Source of the DNA: Cytophagaceae bacterium | Lineage (GTDB): Bacteria > Bacteroidota > Bacteroidia > Cytophagales > Spirosomataceae | Reading direction: 5' to 3' | NCBI GenBank assembly: GCA_027488335.1 | Contig: JAIYBU010000110.1 | Span: 1-61,507 of the forward strand | Length of the DNA stretch: 61,507 nucleotides | Part shown: positions 27,072-34,701 of the stretch, piece after piece | Layout: the number at the start of each line of letters is the position of its first letter | Numbering within the stretch: position 1 is the first letter of the stretch | Program-made: the position numbers and the translations under genes | The notes under the pieces: generated by a model | Seen by the model: the letters and a program-made list of their open reading frames with translations, nothing else | What the model was told of the DNA's origin: nothing | Databases searched by the model: none

Positions 27072-27452
27072 TTATGAGTTCAAAAACTCTTTTATTTTAT
27101 CATCAAACGATTCTTGAAACGCCTCGTGTAGTTTTTTAAATGCTGCAATCAATTCTTTGCCTTCTTCGGTAACAATCGTTCCGCCACCTTTTTCGCCGCC
27201 AGTTTGTGTGCTGACGATGGGTTTTATTGTATGCTGATTTATCGAATTTACCAAATCCCAAGCTTTTTTGTACGACATCCCCATTTGTTTGGCCGCTTGA
27301 CTAATCGAACCCGTTTCGATGATATTCTCAAGCAATTCCAATCGGCCAGGGCCAAGAAAACGGTCATCTTCGCTCTCAATTCTGAGCATTCCCGTAATAC
27401 GAAATGTCTTTTCAGGTTTCAATAAATCTTTGATTGGCATTGGTTTTGGCAA
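27072..27452 (-). CDS. ModE-like winged-helix regulator without molybdate-binding domain
   Basis: A 126-aa protein matching the N-terminal DNA-binding half of ModE. GRLELLENIIETGSISQAAK leads into GMSYKKAWDLVNSIN, the recognition helix-turn-helix of ModE; GGEKGGGTIVTEEGKELI is the wing typical of the family. E. coli ModE is about 260 aa and carries two TOBE/Mop molybdate-binding domains, absent here. How it senses the metal is therefore open: a separate Mop protein, a direct site, or simple constitutive repression. The extra N-terminal 17 residues before ITGMLRIE may not all be translated. It is convergent with the permease and 25 bp from its end. Confidence 0.88.
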   Translation of the reverse strand: MPKPMPIKDLLKPEKTFRITGMLRIESEDDRFLGPGRLELLENIIETGSISQAAKQMGMSYKKAWDLVNSINQHTIKPIVSTQTGGEKGGGTIVTEEGKELIAAFKKLHEAFQESFDDKIKEFLNS

Positions 27453-27459
27453 TTTTGGT

Positions 27460-27484
27460 GCGGTAAAGATAAAAATTCTACCGC
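27460..27484. promoter_or_regulatory. Inverted repeat upstream of the ModE-like gene
   Basis: GCGGTA at 27460-27465 and TACCGC at 27479-27484, 13 bp apart, 8-32 bp upstream of the regulator start. Half-sites differ from the ModE-type boxes, so if functional it may bind another protein. The short arms make chance occurrence possible. Confidence 0.3.
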
Positions 27485-27606
27485 ATGAAAGTTCCTCAAG
27501 TTGCTAAAATCCTCCAAATATTCTCACCAAAATATGATTTTTCTCATTTCAAGATAAAAAATCATTCGATAGTTTTGGTCATCATCTATTCTAAACCCTT
27601 GATACA

Positions 27607-28116
27607 ATGACATCGTTTCGTACCCGCCCAAAATTTAAAATTACATCTGGCAAAACAACCGCTGAAATTGTAAAACAACTCACCGATGGCCTCGAAAAAA
27701 CTTCGCTACCTGTTGAGGGAAAAGTTTTCAACACGCACGGCTTACTTCGCATTAAACCCGAACAGCAGCATTATTGGTCGCCACAATTGAGCATTAGTTT
27801 TGAAGAAACCGAAGAACACAAAACGATTATTAGAGGAATGTACGGCCCGCACCCAAGTGTTTGGGCAATATTTCTGATGGGCTATGTATTTTTCGGGCTT
27901 GGAATATTTTTTATCACCATGATTGGGTTGGTCAGAATGAGCCTAAAATTGGATACTACTATTTTATGGATAGTGCCAATTTTGGCGATTGGAGCAATTA
28001 TTGAATGGATTTTAGGGCAAACTGGTCAGAAAGTAGGAGCAGAACAGACTTTCACGATTCATCATTTCTTTGAAGATACCCTCAATGAGCAAGTTCATAT
28101 CAGTAAGATTCGTTAA
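27607..28116 (+). CDS. Conserved hypothetical two-helix membrane protein
   Basis: A 169-aa protein of unknown function. The N-terminal 75 residues are soluble and basic (FRTRPKFKITSGKTTAEIVK). Two hydrophobic helices at about residues 87-108 and 118-138 follow, then a soluble C-terminal tail with HHFFEDTLNEQVHISKI. The spacing resembles small bacterial membrane proteins whose soluble parts form one domain on the same side of the membrane. No catalytic motif. It has its own short transcription unit. Confidence 0.7.
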   Translation: MTSFRTRPKFKITSGKTTAEIVKQLTDGLEKTSLPVEGKVFNTHGLLRIKPEQQHYWSPQLSISFEETEEHKTIIRGMYGPHPSVWAIFLMGYVFFGLGIFFITMIGLVRMSLKLDTTILWIVPILAIGAIIEWILGQTGQKVGAEQTFTIHHFFEDTLNEQVHISKIR

Positions 28117-28139
28117 TGGATAAAACAATAATCTATTGA

Positions 28140-28172
28140 TTTGATAGATTAATTAAAAGTTTGCTATTTTTG
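28140..28172 (+). promoter_or_regulatory. Candidate Bacteroidota promoter for the DUF1684 gene
   Basis: TTTG at 28140-28143 and TATTTTTG at 28165-28172, 21 bp apart. This fits the -33 TTTG / -7 TAnnTTTG promoter of Bacteroidota. Transcription would start about 25 bp before the ATG at 28204. Confidence 0.55.
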
Positions 28173-28203
28173 CAATAAATTAAACTAAAAAAATCAAATA
28201 ATC

Positions 28204-29100
28204 ATGCAAAATAGAAAACTAACTATACATTCTGCGTTGACTATACTTTTATCTGTCGCTTTGTTTTCATTTATAACAATTTCTGATGATTCGGACTATG
28301 AAAAGGAAATAAAAGCGTGGCATCAGAAACGCATCGAAGGATTAAAAAAAGAAAATGGTTGGCTCAATCTGGCGGGTTTGTTTTGGCTCGAAGAAGGTAG
28401 AAATTCGTTTGGTGGAAACACTGAAAACAAAATTGTTTTTCCAAAAGATAGAAGTAAGGCTTTCTTAGGAGATATTATTCTATCGAAAGGAGAAGTTTTG
28501 GTAGAAACAAAAGCTGATGCTGAGATTTTTAATGAGAACGAAAAAGTGACAAAACTAAAAGTTTTTCCTGCTGAAAAACCTATCGTGCTGAAACATAATA
28601 CTTTACGCTGGTTTGTCATAAAACGTGGCGAACGCTACGCCATCAGACTTCGAGATTTAGAAAGCCCATTTTTGAAAGAATTTCATGGAATAGAAACCTT
28701 CAAAATTGACCCAAAATGGAAGCTGAAAGCCAAGTTTGTACCAACCGAAGGCAAGAAAATTGCTATTTTAGATATAACTGGACAAACTTCACAACAAGAT
28801 TCACCTGGTGTTTTAGTATTTACAATTGCAGGAAAAGAATACACATTAGATGCTTTGGTAGAAGGACAGGAGCTTTTTATCATCTTCGGCGATAAAACTA
28901 ACAAAAAAGAAACGTACGGAGCGGGTAGATTTGTATATACCACCAAGCCCGATGCTGATGGATATACTTACCTCGACTTCAATAAAGCCTATAATCCGCC
29001 GTGTGCGTTTACCCCTTATGCCACTTGTCCGCTGCCACCAAAACAAAATCTCTTACCGATTGAAATAAAAGCAGGCGAGAAAAACTACGGACATCACTGA
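28204..29100 (+). CDS. DUF1684 family protein
   Basis: A 298-aa exported protein. The hydrophobic stretch at about residues 12-26 (TILLSVALFSFITIS) is a signal or anchor. The DUF1684 signature is clear: IKAWHQKRIEGLKKENGWLN leads into LAGLFWLEEGRNSFGG, then YAIRLRDLESPFLKEFHGIE and the Cys/Pro-rich C-terminal NPPCAFTPYATCPLPPKQN with invariant Asn/Pro/Cys residues. The family is widespread but of unknown biochemistry. Single gene behind its own promoter. Confidence 0.88.
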   Translation: MQNRKLTIHSALTILLSVALFSFITISDDSDYEKEIKAWHQKRIEGLKKENGWLNLAGLFWLEEGRNSFGGNTENKIVFPKDRSKAFLGDIILSKGEVLVETKADAEIFNENEKVTKLKVFPAEKPIVLKHNTLRWFVIKRGERYAIRLRDLESPFLKEFHGIETFKIDPKWKLKAKFVPTEGKKIAILDITGQTSQQDSPGVLVFTIAGKEYTLDALVEGQELFIIFGDKTNKKETYGAGRFVYTTKPDADGYTYLDFNKAYNPPCAFTPYATCPLPPKQNLLPIEIKAGEKNYGHH

Positions 29101-29183
29101 GAATTGAGTAAAGAATTGAGAAATCATTAAAGCAGTAAACTAAAACTATTATCTTTACGAACTTTAATAAAAAACTGTACAAC

Positions 29184-30053
29184 ATGAAAAAAGTATATCT
29201 CAGTGATTCGGGGCCGAAAGTATCGGAAGCCATTTATGGGTTTTGGCGTTGGGAAAATTTAGAAAACACTCCAGCAAAAATGGAGCAAATCATTAATTTA
29301 TGCTTAGAATTAGGCATTAATACCTTCGACCATGCCGATATTTATGGCGATTTTACGATTGAAGAACATTTCGGAAAAATAATCAGCAATAAATCTTTCA
29401 AACGTGAAGAAATTGTGCTTTTTAGCAAATGTGGTATTCGTAAAAGCGGAAAAGTAACTTACTTTGATAATTCAAGAAATTATATTTTAGATAGTGTTGA
29501 TAATTCACTGAAAAATCTGAAAACCGACTACTTAGACATTTTCTTATTGAATCAAAGCGATTTCTTGGCCGACCCAGAACAAACTGCCATGACCTTGGCC
29601 GAGATTGTTAATGCTGGAAAAGTTAAGCACATTGGAGTAGCTAATTTTACGGCATTCCAACATCAACTATTGGCTTCTTACCTTACGATTCCAATCGTAA
29701 CGAATCATATTGAGCTAAACTTGATGAATATTTCAGCAATCGAAGACGGTCGTCTCGATTTTATCAAGCAAAGTTTCAGTAAACCTTTAGCTTGGGCACC
29801 GCTTGCTGGTGGCGAAATTCTTGACGGAAAAGAAGGGAAATCGGCAGTTTTGAAAACAAAACTCGAAGCAATCGGCAAAAAATACGACGCCAACGTAGAG
29901 CAAACGGCTGTTGCGTGGTTGATGCAATTGGGGACTTTACCAATCATTGGTTCATTGTCAGAAGCTCGTATTCGCAATGCTGCCAGTGCTTCAGATATTA
30001 AATTAAGCCGTGAAGATTGGTACGATATTTATCAAACTTCGGTGGCATCATAA
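29184..30053 (+). CDS. Aldo/keto reductase (YdhF-like) with altered catalytic His
   Basis: A 289-aa AKR-fold protein of the YdhF/AKR11-like group. Catalytic-tetrad Asp49 (NTFDHADIYGDF), Tyr54 and Lys82 (LFSKCGIRK) are in place, and the NADPH-binding C-terminal segment LGTLPIIGSLSEARI is present. At the position of the tetrad His, usually within an IHRPD-type motif, it reads FLLNQSD, giving Asn123. The fold should be sound, but activity may be changed or lost. The other aldo/keto reductase in this window (51811) keeps the His. It is followed 67 bp later by yggS. Confidence 0.85.
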   Translation: MKKVYLSDSGPKVSEAIYGFWRWENLENTPAKMEQIINLCLELGINTFDHADIYGDFTIEEHFGKIISNKSFKREEIVLFSKCGIRKSGKVTYFDNSRNYILDSVDNSLKNLKTDYLDIFLLNQSDFLADPEQTAMTLAEIVNAGKVKHIGVANFTAFQHQLLASYLTIPIVTNHIELNLMNISAIEDGRLDFIKQSFSKPLAWAPLAGGEILDGKEGKSAVLKTKLEAIGKKYDANVEQTAVAWLMQLGTLPIIGSLSEARIRNAASASDIKLSREDWYDIYQTSVAS

Positions 30054-30120
30054 AAGAGTTATGAATGCTGAGTTATACCCTCAGTTTCAACTCAGCACGC
30101 TACACTCAGAACTTAAAGAC

Positions 30121-30795
30121 ATGGCAATTGTAGAAAATATTCAGTTCATAGAGAAGGAAATAGAAGGGAAAGGCGTTATTCTTGTAGCTGTATCAAAGAC
30201 CAAGCCAGTGGAAATGCTAATGGAGGCCTATAATGCTGGTTTCAAGCGTTTTGGTGAAAATTATGTGCAAGAATTGGTCGATAAATACGAGCAAATGCCC
30301 AAGGATATTGAGTGGCATTTCATTGGCCATTTACAGTCGAATAAAGTAAAATATCTTGCTCCTTTTGTGAGCCTGATTCACTCAGTGGATAGCTTGAAAC
30401 TTTTGCAAGAAATTAATAAACAAGCTGCCAAACAACACCGAGTGATTGATTGTTTATTGCAGATTTATATTGCCGAAGAAGACACCAAAAGTGGTATGAC
30501 CGAAGAAGAATGTTTGGAGATTTTGAAATCCGAAACGCTTGAAAAACTACCAAATATAAGAATCGTAGGCCTCATGGGCATGACGACCCTTACTGAAGAC
30601 GAAGACCAAATCAGAAAAGAGTTTAAAAAGTTGAAAGATTTTTTCCAATCATTAACAATTAATCAACCGCCGCATTCATCATTAACTACTCTCTCAATGG
30701 GCATGAGTGGCGATTATGCTATTGCCATTGAAGAAGGTAGCACCATGATTAGAGTTGGAAGTAAGATTTTTGGAGGAAGAATTTATCAGAAATAG
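30121..30795 (+). CDS. YggS family pyridoxal-phosphate homeostasis protein
   Basis: A 224-aa PLP-binding protein of the YggS/PLPBP family that buffers pyridoxal phosphate. The ATG at 30121 gives MAIVENIQFIEKE, correct for the family; an upstream open extension overlaps the previous gene and is discarded. PLP is bound by Lys in LVAVSKTKPVE. Other signatures are RFGENYVQEL, WHFIGHLQSNKVKY, LMGMTTLTED and LSMGMSGDYAIAIEEGSTMI. No decarboxylase activity is expected. Cytoplasmic. Confidence 0.95.
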   Translation: MAIVENIQFIEKEIEGKGVILVAVSKTKPVEMLMEAYNAGFKRFGENYVQELVDKYEQMPKDIEWHFIGHLQSNKVKYLAPFVSLIHSVDSLKLLQEINKQAAKQHRVIDCLLQIYIAEEDTKSGMTEEECLEILKSETLEKLPNIRIVGLMGMTTLTEDEDQIRKEFKKLKDFFQSLTINQPPHSSLTTLSMGMSGDYAIAIEEGSTMIRVGSKIFGGRIYQK

Positions 30796-30799
30796 AGAA

Positions 30800-30835
30800 A
30801 AATTGTGCCATATTTCAAAAAATGTGGCACAATTT
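30800..30835. terminator. Bidirectional terminator
   Basis: An 11-bp perfect stem AAATTGTGCCA / TGGCACAATTT with a 14-base loop, between the convergent yggS and dioxygenase genes. Confidence 0.78.
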
Positions 30836-30838
30836 ATA

Positions 30839-31714
30839 TTAACCTACTTGAAAACATCTCATACTAATACTTCCCATTTCTACACCCTCGTAAGTGTATT
30901 TGATAGCTTCCTTCTGATTTATTAATCCCGCACTATAAACCATCGGTAAATAATGGTCGTAAGATGGATGAGCCATTTGTCCAATCTGCCCAAAAGCTTT
31001 GAAATCTGCTAAATCATCCAATTGTCGGTTATCGAGTTTATTTTTTACGATTGCATCAAACTCAACTGCCCAATCATAAGGACTTGGATTAGTATCGCCC
31101 CATTTTACTTGACGTAAATTATGCACGATATTTCCACTTGAAAGAATCAAGACGCCTTTGTTTCTTAGGTTTTGTAATTCTTTTGCCAACTCAAAATGAT
31201 ATTGTGGTGATTTAGAGAAATCAATACTCATCTGAAACGTAGGAATATTAGCGGCAGGATAGATATGACGCAATACCGACCAAGCACCGTGGTCGAGCCC
31301 CATTTGATGTTCTTCTAAAATACCAATAGATTTTACCTCTTTAATTACCTCACGAGCCATTTCGGGCGAGCCTTTTGGTTCGTATTTTACTTTGTAAAGT
31401 GCTTCTGGAAATCCACCAAAATCATAAATTGTTTTTGGAAAAGGATTGACCGAAACATACGTTTTATTCATCGTGAGCCAGTGAGCCGAAATCACCAAAA
31501 TTGCCTTTGGAGTTTCGATAGATTTACCCAAAAGAGCCAAACTATCCGTAAATTTATTGTCGGCTAAAGCATTCATTGGGCTTCCGTGACCAATAAATAC
31601 AACAGGCATTTTATCTGATTTCGGAAATTCGTCCGAAATATTTTTTAATTCGTGTAAGTTCATATTTATAAAAGGGAAAACCCCCAGTGTTTTCAAAAAA
31701 TCTATACGTTTCAT
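30839..31714 (-). CDS. YgiD-like extradiol dioxygenase (4,5-DOPA dioxygenase family)
   Basis: A 291-aa class III extradiol ring-cleavage dioxygenase. Metal-binding His residues appear in VFIGHGSPMNAL and SAHWLTMNKT, with further family motifs in GLDHGAWSVLRHIYP and GNIVHNLRQVKW. Members bind zinc or iron and open catechol rings such as DOPA in vitro. The ATG at 31714 gives MKRIDFLKTLGVFPFINMNL, a short leader common in Bacteroidota homologues; an internal start at MNLHELKN is also possible. Downstream of the pirin gene on the same strand, 82 bp away, so probably an operon linked to quinone or flavonoid stress. Confidence 0.9.
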   Translation of the reverse strand: MKRIDFLKTLGVFPFINMNLHELKNISDEFPKSDKMPVVFIGHGSPMNALADNKFTDSLALLGKSIETPKAILVISAHWLTMNKTYVSVNPFPKTIYDFGGFPEALYKVKYEPKGSPEMAREVIKEVKSIGILEEHQMGLDHGAWSVLRHIYPAANIPTFQMSIDFSKSPQYHFELAKELQNLRNKGVLILSSGNIVHNLRQVKWGDTNPSPYDWAVEFDAIVKNKLDNRQLDDLADFKAFGQIGQMAHPSYDHYLPMVYSAGLINQKEAIKYTYEGVEMGSISMRCFQVG

Positions 31715-31796
31715 TGAGTTAATTTTGAAGGGGTCACCCCGTGCGATGACAGAATGAATGTTAGAAAAATTAACGCTGACTCTTGAATTTCGTCTA

Positions 31797-32678
31797 TTAA
31801 TCTTCCAGTACTCCAAACTTTCCTTTGGCTAAATCGTCATATGCTTGCAAGATTTCAGCTTTATTATTCATCAAAAATGGACCGTATTGCATAATTGGTT
31901 CGTTGATTGGCTCACCACTCAATACCAAAAGGACTGCATCTTCGAGGGCTTCAATTTTCATTTCCGTTCCATCGTTTCTGAATAAAATAAAATTATCTAC
32001 TGGGGCGGTTTCGGTATCATTTACTTTTACGCTTCCCTCTATGACCACGATTCCTGTATTGTGTTTTTCATTCAAAGATAAATCAACTATTGCACCTTTT
32101 TTTACCCGAACATTATACATATTGATTGGTGTAAAGGTTGAAGCTGCTCCTTTAATGCCTTTATATTCACCAGCAATTACCTCAACAAGTCCTTGATTAT
32201 CAGGTAAATAGTATTTGCCAAGTTGAATATTTTCAATGCCTTGATAGTGGGGTGTGGTCATTTTATCTTTGGCTGGCAAATTCACCCAAAGCTGTACCAT
32301 CTGAAATAATCCACCAGCTTTACTGTATTCTCGGTCGTGGTACTCTTTGTGGAGTACGCCACTTCCTGCGGTCATCCATTGTACGTCTCCTGTACCAATA
32401 ACGCCACTATTTCCGCTACTATCATGGTGAGCAATTTTACCGTGATAAGCAATCGTGACTGTCTCGAAACCACGATGTGGATGCACGCCTACGCCACGAG
32501 GCTCGTCTTTTGGTGGAAACTCAACTTTTGAATTATAATCGAGCAAAAAAAATGGACTCATGCGGTGAATTCCCATTTTATAGCCATTCGGAAAAAAATT
32601 ATGCACTCTGAAACCATCACCTACCATGTGAGATGGAGGCGGAGTTAATATCTGTTGAACTGATTTTATCGTTGCCAT
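31797..32678 (-). CDS. Pirin family protein
   Basis: A 293-aa bicupin of the pirin family. The metal site in the N-terminal cupin is seen as GVGVHPHRGFETVTIAYHG, with a further His in IAHHDSSGN and His/Glu in GVLHKEYHDREY. The C-terminal cupin follows after about residue 175. Bacterial pirins can act as quercetin dioxygenases or as regulatory partners of metabolic enzymes. The neighbouring extradiol dioxygenase suggests a joint role with quinones or phenolics. A short palindrome lies just upstream. Confidence 0.94.
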   Translation of the reverse strand: MATIKSVQQILTPPPSHMVGDGFRVHNFFPNGYKMGIHRMSPFFLLDYNSKVEFPPKDEPRGVGVHPHRGFETVTIAYHGKIAHHDSSGNSGVIGTGDVQWMTAGSGVLHKEYHDREYSKAGGLFQMVQLWVNLPAKDKMTTPHYQGIENIQLGKYYLPDNQGLVEVIAGEYKGIKGAASTFTPINMYNVRVKKGAIVDLSLNEKHNTGIVVIEGSVKVNDTETAPVDNFILFRNDGTEMKIEALEDAVLLVLSGEPINEPIMQYGPFLMNNKAEILQAYDDLAKGKFGVLED

Positions 32679-32708
32679 TTTTGTAGTTGTTTGATAATTA
32701 CAATTACA

Positions 32709-32724
32709 TTGTATGTATATACAA
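32709..32724. promoter_or_regulatory. Candidate operator upstream of pirin
   Basis: TTGTATGTATATACAA, a 6-bp inverted repeat with a 4-bp centre, 31-46 bp upstream of the pirin ATG. This is the size and place of a MarR/HxlR-type operator. No such regulator is adjacent. Confidence 0.35.
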
Positions 32725-32942
32725 CTAATTTTATTTCCTCATAGTTCCATCTGCTTTTATGTTTTAACTGGAATAAAGTATTATGAAAAATGTATGTTTC
32801 CGACTTCAAGTCGAAAACGGGAATGATATCCTTGTATTATAGTAATAGTAGTCAGTGAATTTATTCGCTGAAATGTCAATAGTATATAATTTTGTTTTTA
32901 ATTAACTTCACCAAAAATTTTTATCAACCTTCCTCAATAACA

Positions 32943-34235
32943 ATGAAACTTCAATTTTTAATTCTCGTATTTCTGACAGCTTTTTTGCAATGTAAGGCCG
33001 ATAAAGTGATTGATAATGAGCATGATATGAATAAGCAGATGATTCCACTCGGTGGAAATGCTTGGACTACCAACGGTGGTGAAATCAAGGAGCAAGGTTT
33101 GGTAAACTGGAATGCTGACAAGACCGTTTGCCAAACTTATTTTAAAGTTACTCAACAAGGCTCACTCAAAGTATCGGTCTTGATGAATCCGAAAGGGAGT
33201 AAAAGTAAAATTAGTGTCAGTATTTTAGGCAAAAGTATAGAATTTGTGGCGGAAGGAGAGGTGGAAAGAGAGTTTTTTGTAGGAGAATGGAATTTGCCAC
33301 AAGCGGGCTATATTTCGGTCGATATAAAAGGAATTTCAAAAACAAACACAAGTTTTGGTACGATTGCAAGTTTAGGTGTGAGTGGGACTTCGGTTACTTC
33401 TGAACTTACGTATGTAAAAAACAACGATGGGAATTATTTTTATTGGGGAAGAAGAGGGCCGTCGGTGCATTTGCGTTATCCGACTGATGGTTTGGAGAAT
33501 GTGGAATGGTTTTATAATGAAGTCACGATTCCGAAAGAAAATGACGTAATTGGCTCGTATTTTATGGCCAATGGCTTTGGTGAAGGCTATTTCGGAATGC
33601 AGGTAAATTCGGTAACTGAGCGGAGAATTTTGTTTTCGGTCTGGAGCCCGTTCACGACCAATAATCCTGCGGCAATTCCACAAGACCAAAAGATTTTGCT
33701 CTTGAAAAAGGGAGATGGCGTTTATACAGGCGAATTTGGGAATGAAGGTTCGGGTGGACAAAGTTATTTGAAGTATAATTGGAAAGCGGGAAACACCTAC
33801 AAGTTTTTGTTGCAAGGAAAACCAACCGCCGATAATTATACTACTTACACGGCTTATTTTTTCGCTCCCGAAGAAAATCAATGGCGATTGATTGCAAGTT
33901 TTAAACGTCCTAAAACTTCAACTTACTTGAAAAGTTTGTACTCGTTTCTCGAAAACTTTATTCCTGAAACTGGCAACCAAGAACGTATGGGGAATTTTGA
34001 TAACCAGTGGGTTTATACGGAAAAGAATGGCTGGACAGAACTCAATCAAGTTACACTAACGGCTGATAATACTGCCCGTAAGGGGTACCGAGTAGATTAT
34101 GATGGAGGCATGAAAAATGGCCAGTTTTATTTGAGAAATTGTGGATTCTTTAATGATAATACAACGCTCAATCAGAAGTTTACAAGACCACTCAAAGGAA
34201 AAACTCCCATGATTGATTTTTCAAAATTGCCATAG
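32943..34235 (+). CDS. DUF5077/DUF3472 domain lipoprotein
   Basis: A 430-aa secreted lipoprotein. The ATG at 32943 gives MKLQFLILVFLTAFLQCKAD with lipobox AFLQC (Cys17). The N-terminal third (about 30-155) looks like a DUF5077 beta-sandwich (GGNAWTTNGG, FFVGEWNLPQAGYISVDIKG). The rest is DUF3472 (RRGPSVHLRYPTDGLENVEW, GSYFMANGFGEGYFGMQVNS, YLKYNWKAGNTYKFLLQGKP). The family is linked to carbohydrate-binding proteins in Bacteroidota; no enzymatic residues are known. It stands alone, preceded by about 200 bp with no other gene. Confidence 0.85.
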   Translation: MKLQFLILVFLTAFLQCKADKVIDNEHDMNKQMIPLGGNAWTTNGGEIKEQGLVNWNADKTVCQTYFKVTQQGSLKVSVLMNPKGSKSKISVSILGKSIEFVAEGEVEREFFVGEWNLPQAGYISVDIKGISKTNTSFGTIASLGVSGTSVTSELTYVKNNDGNYFYWGRRGPSVHLRYPTDGLENVEWFYNEVTIPKENDVIGSYFMANGFGEGYFGMQVNSVTERRILFSVWSPFTTNNPAAIPQDQKILLLKKGDGVYTGEFGNEGSGGQSYLKYNWKAGNTYKFLLQGKPTADNYTTYTAYFFAPEENQWRLIASFKRPKTSTYLKSLYSFLENFIPETGNQERMGNFDNQWVYTEKNGWTELNQVTLTADNTARKGYRVDYDGGMKNGQFYLRNCGFFNDNTTLNQKFTRPLKGKTPMIDFSKLP

Positions 34236-34287
34236 AATGAAACCCTTTTTTGAGTAATTTCACGGCATTAATTTAAAACAACTCGTT

Positions 34288-34659
34288 ATGAATAAACTTT
34301 TTTTGCAAGCAGGCTCACTTTTAGGTGCAGTAGGGGTGATGGTTGGTGCTTTTGGGGCTCATGCTCTTAAGCCGATGCTTACGGCAAGTGGCCGATTTGA
34401 GACTTTTGAGACGGGAGTTCGTTACCAATTTTATCATGCCATTGCATTGGTATTGATTGGAATTTTGGCCAAGCATATTCCTTCAAAAACTTTGTCATAT
34501 AGCGGATATTGTATTTTGGCGGGTGTATTAATCTTTAGCGGAGCTTTATACACTATTTGTTTTACTGGTCTCAATGTATTCGGTGCGGTTGCTCCGATTG
34601 GTGGTACTTTATTGGTCATTGGTTGGTTGTTATTGTTTTGGGCGATTACGAAGAGTTAA
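34288..34659 (+). CDS. DUF423 family membrane protein
   Basis: A 123-aa inner-membrane protein with four hydrophobic helices. The family motif is seen at GAFGAHALKPML near the start, followed by TGVRYQFYHAIALVL and ILIFSGALYTICFTG-like segments. DUF423 (YgdD) proteins are widespread, of unknown function. It lies 52 bp after the DUF3472 gene and may share its transcript. Confidence 0.93.
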   Translation: MNKLFLQAGSLLGAVGVMVGAFGAHALKPMLTASGRFETFETGVRYQFYHAIALVLIGILAKHIPSKTLSYSGYCILAGVLIFSGALYTICFTGLNVFGAVAPIGGTLLVIGWLLLFWAITKS

Positions 34660-34662
34660 AAA

Positions 34663-34701
34663 AACACGGTTGGAAAATAGCTCTTATTTTCTAACCGTGT
34701 T
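34663..34701. terminator. Bidirectional terminator
   Basis: A 17-bp stem with one mismatch (AACACGGTTGGAAAATA on the left) and a 5-base loop, between the DUF423 gene and the convergent kinase-like gene. Its last base is the last base of that gene's stop codon. Confidence 0.82.

Noticed and set aside
30054-30120. Upstream extension of yggS overlapping the aldo/keto reductase gene
   Set aside because: The extension is not protein-like. MAIVENIQFIEKE at 30121 matches the family start.
33372-33881. A 169-codon open frame on the minus strand
   Set aside because: Antisense to the DUF3472 gene, which has a signal peptide and domain motifs. No family resemblance.
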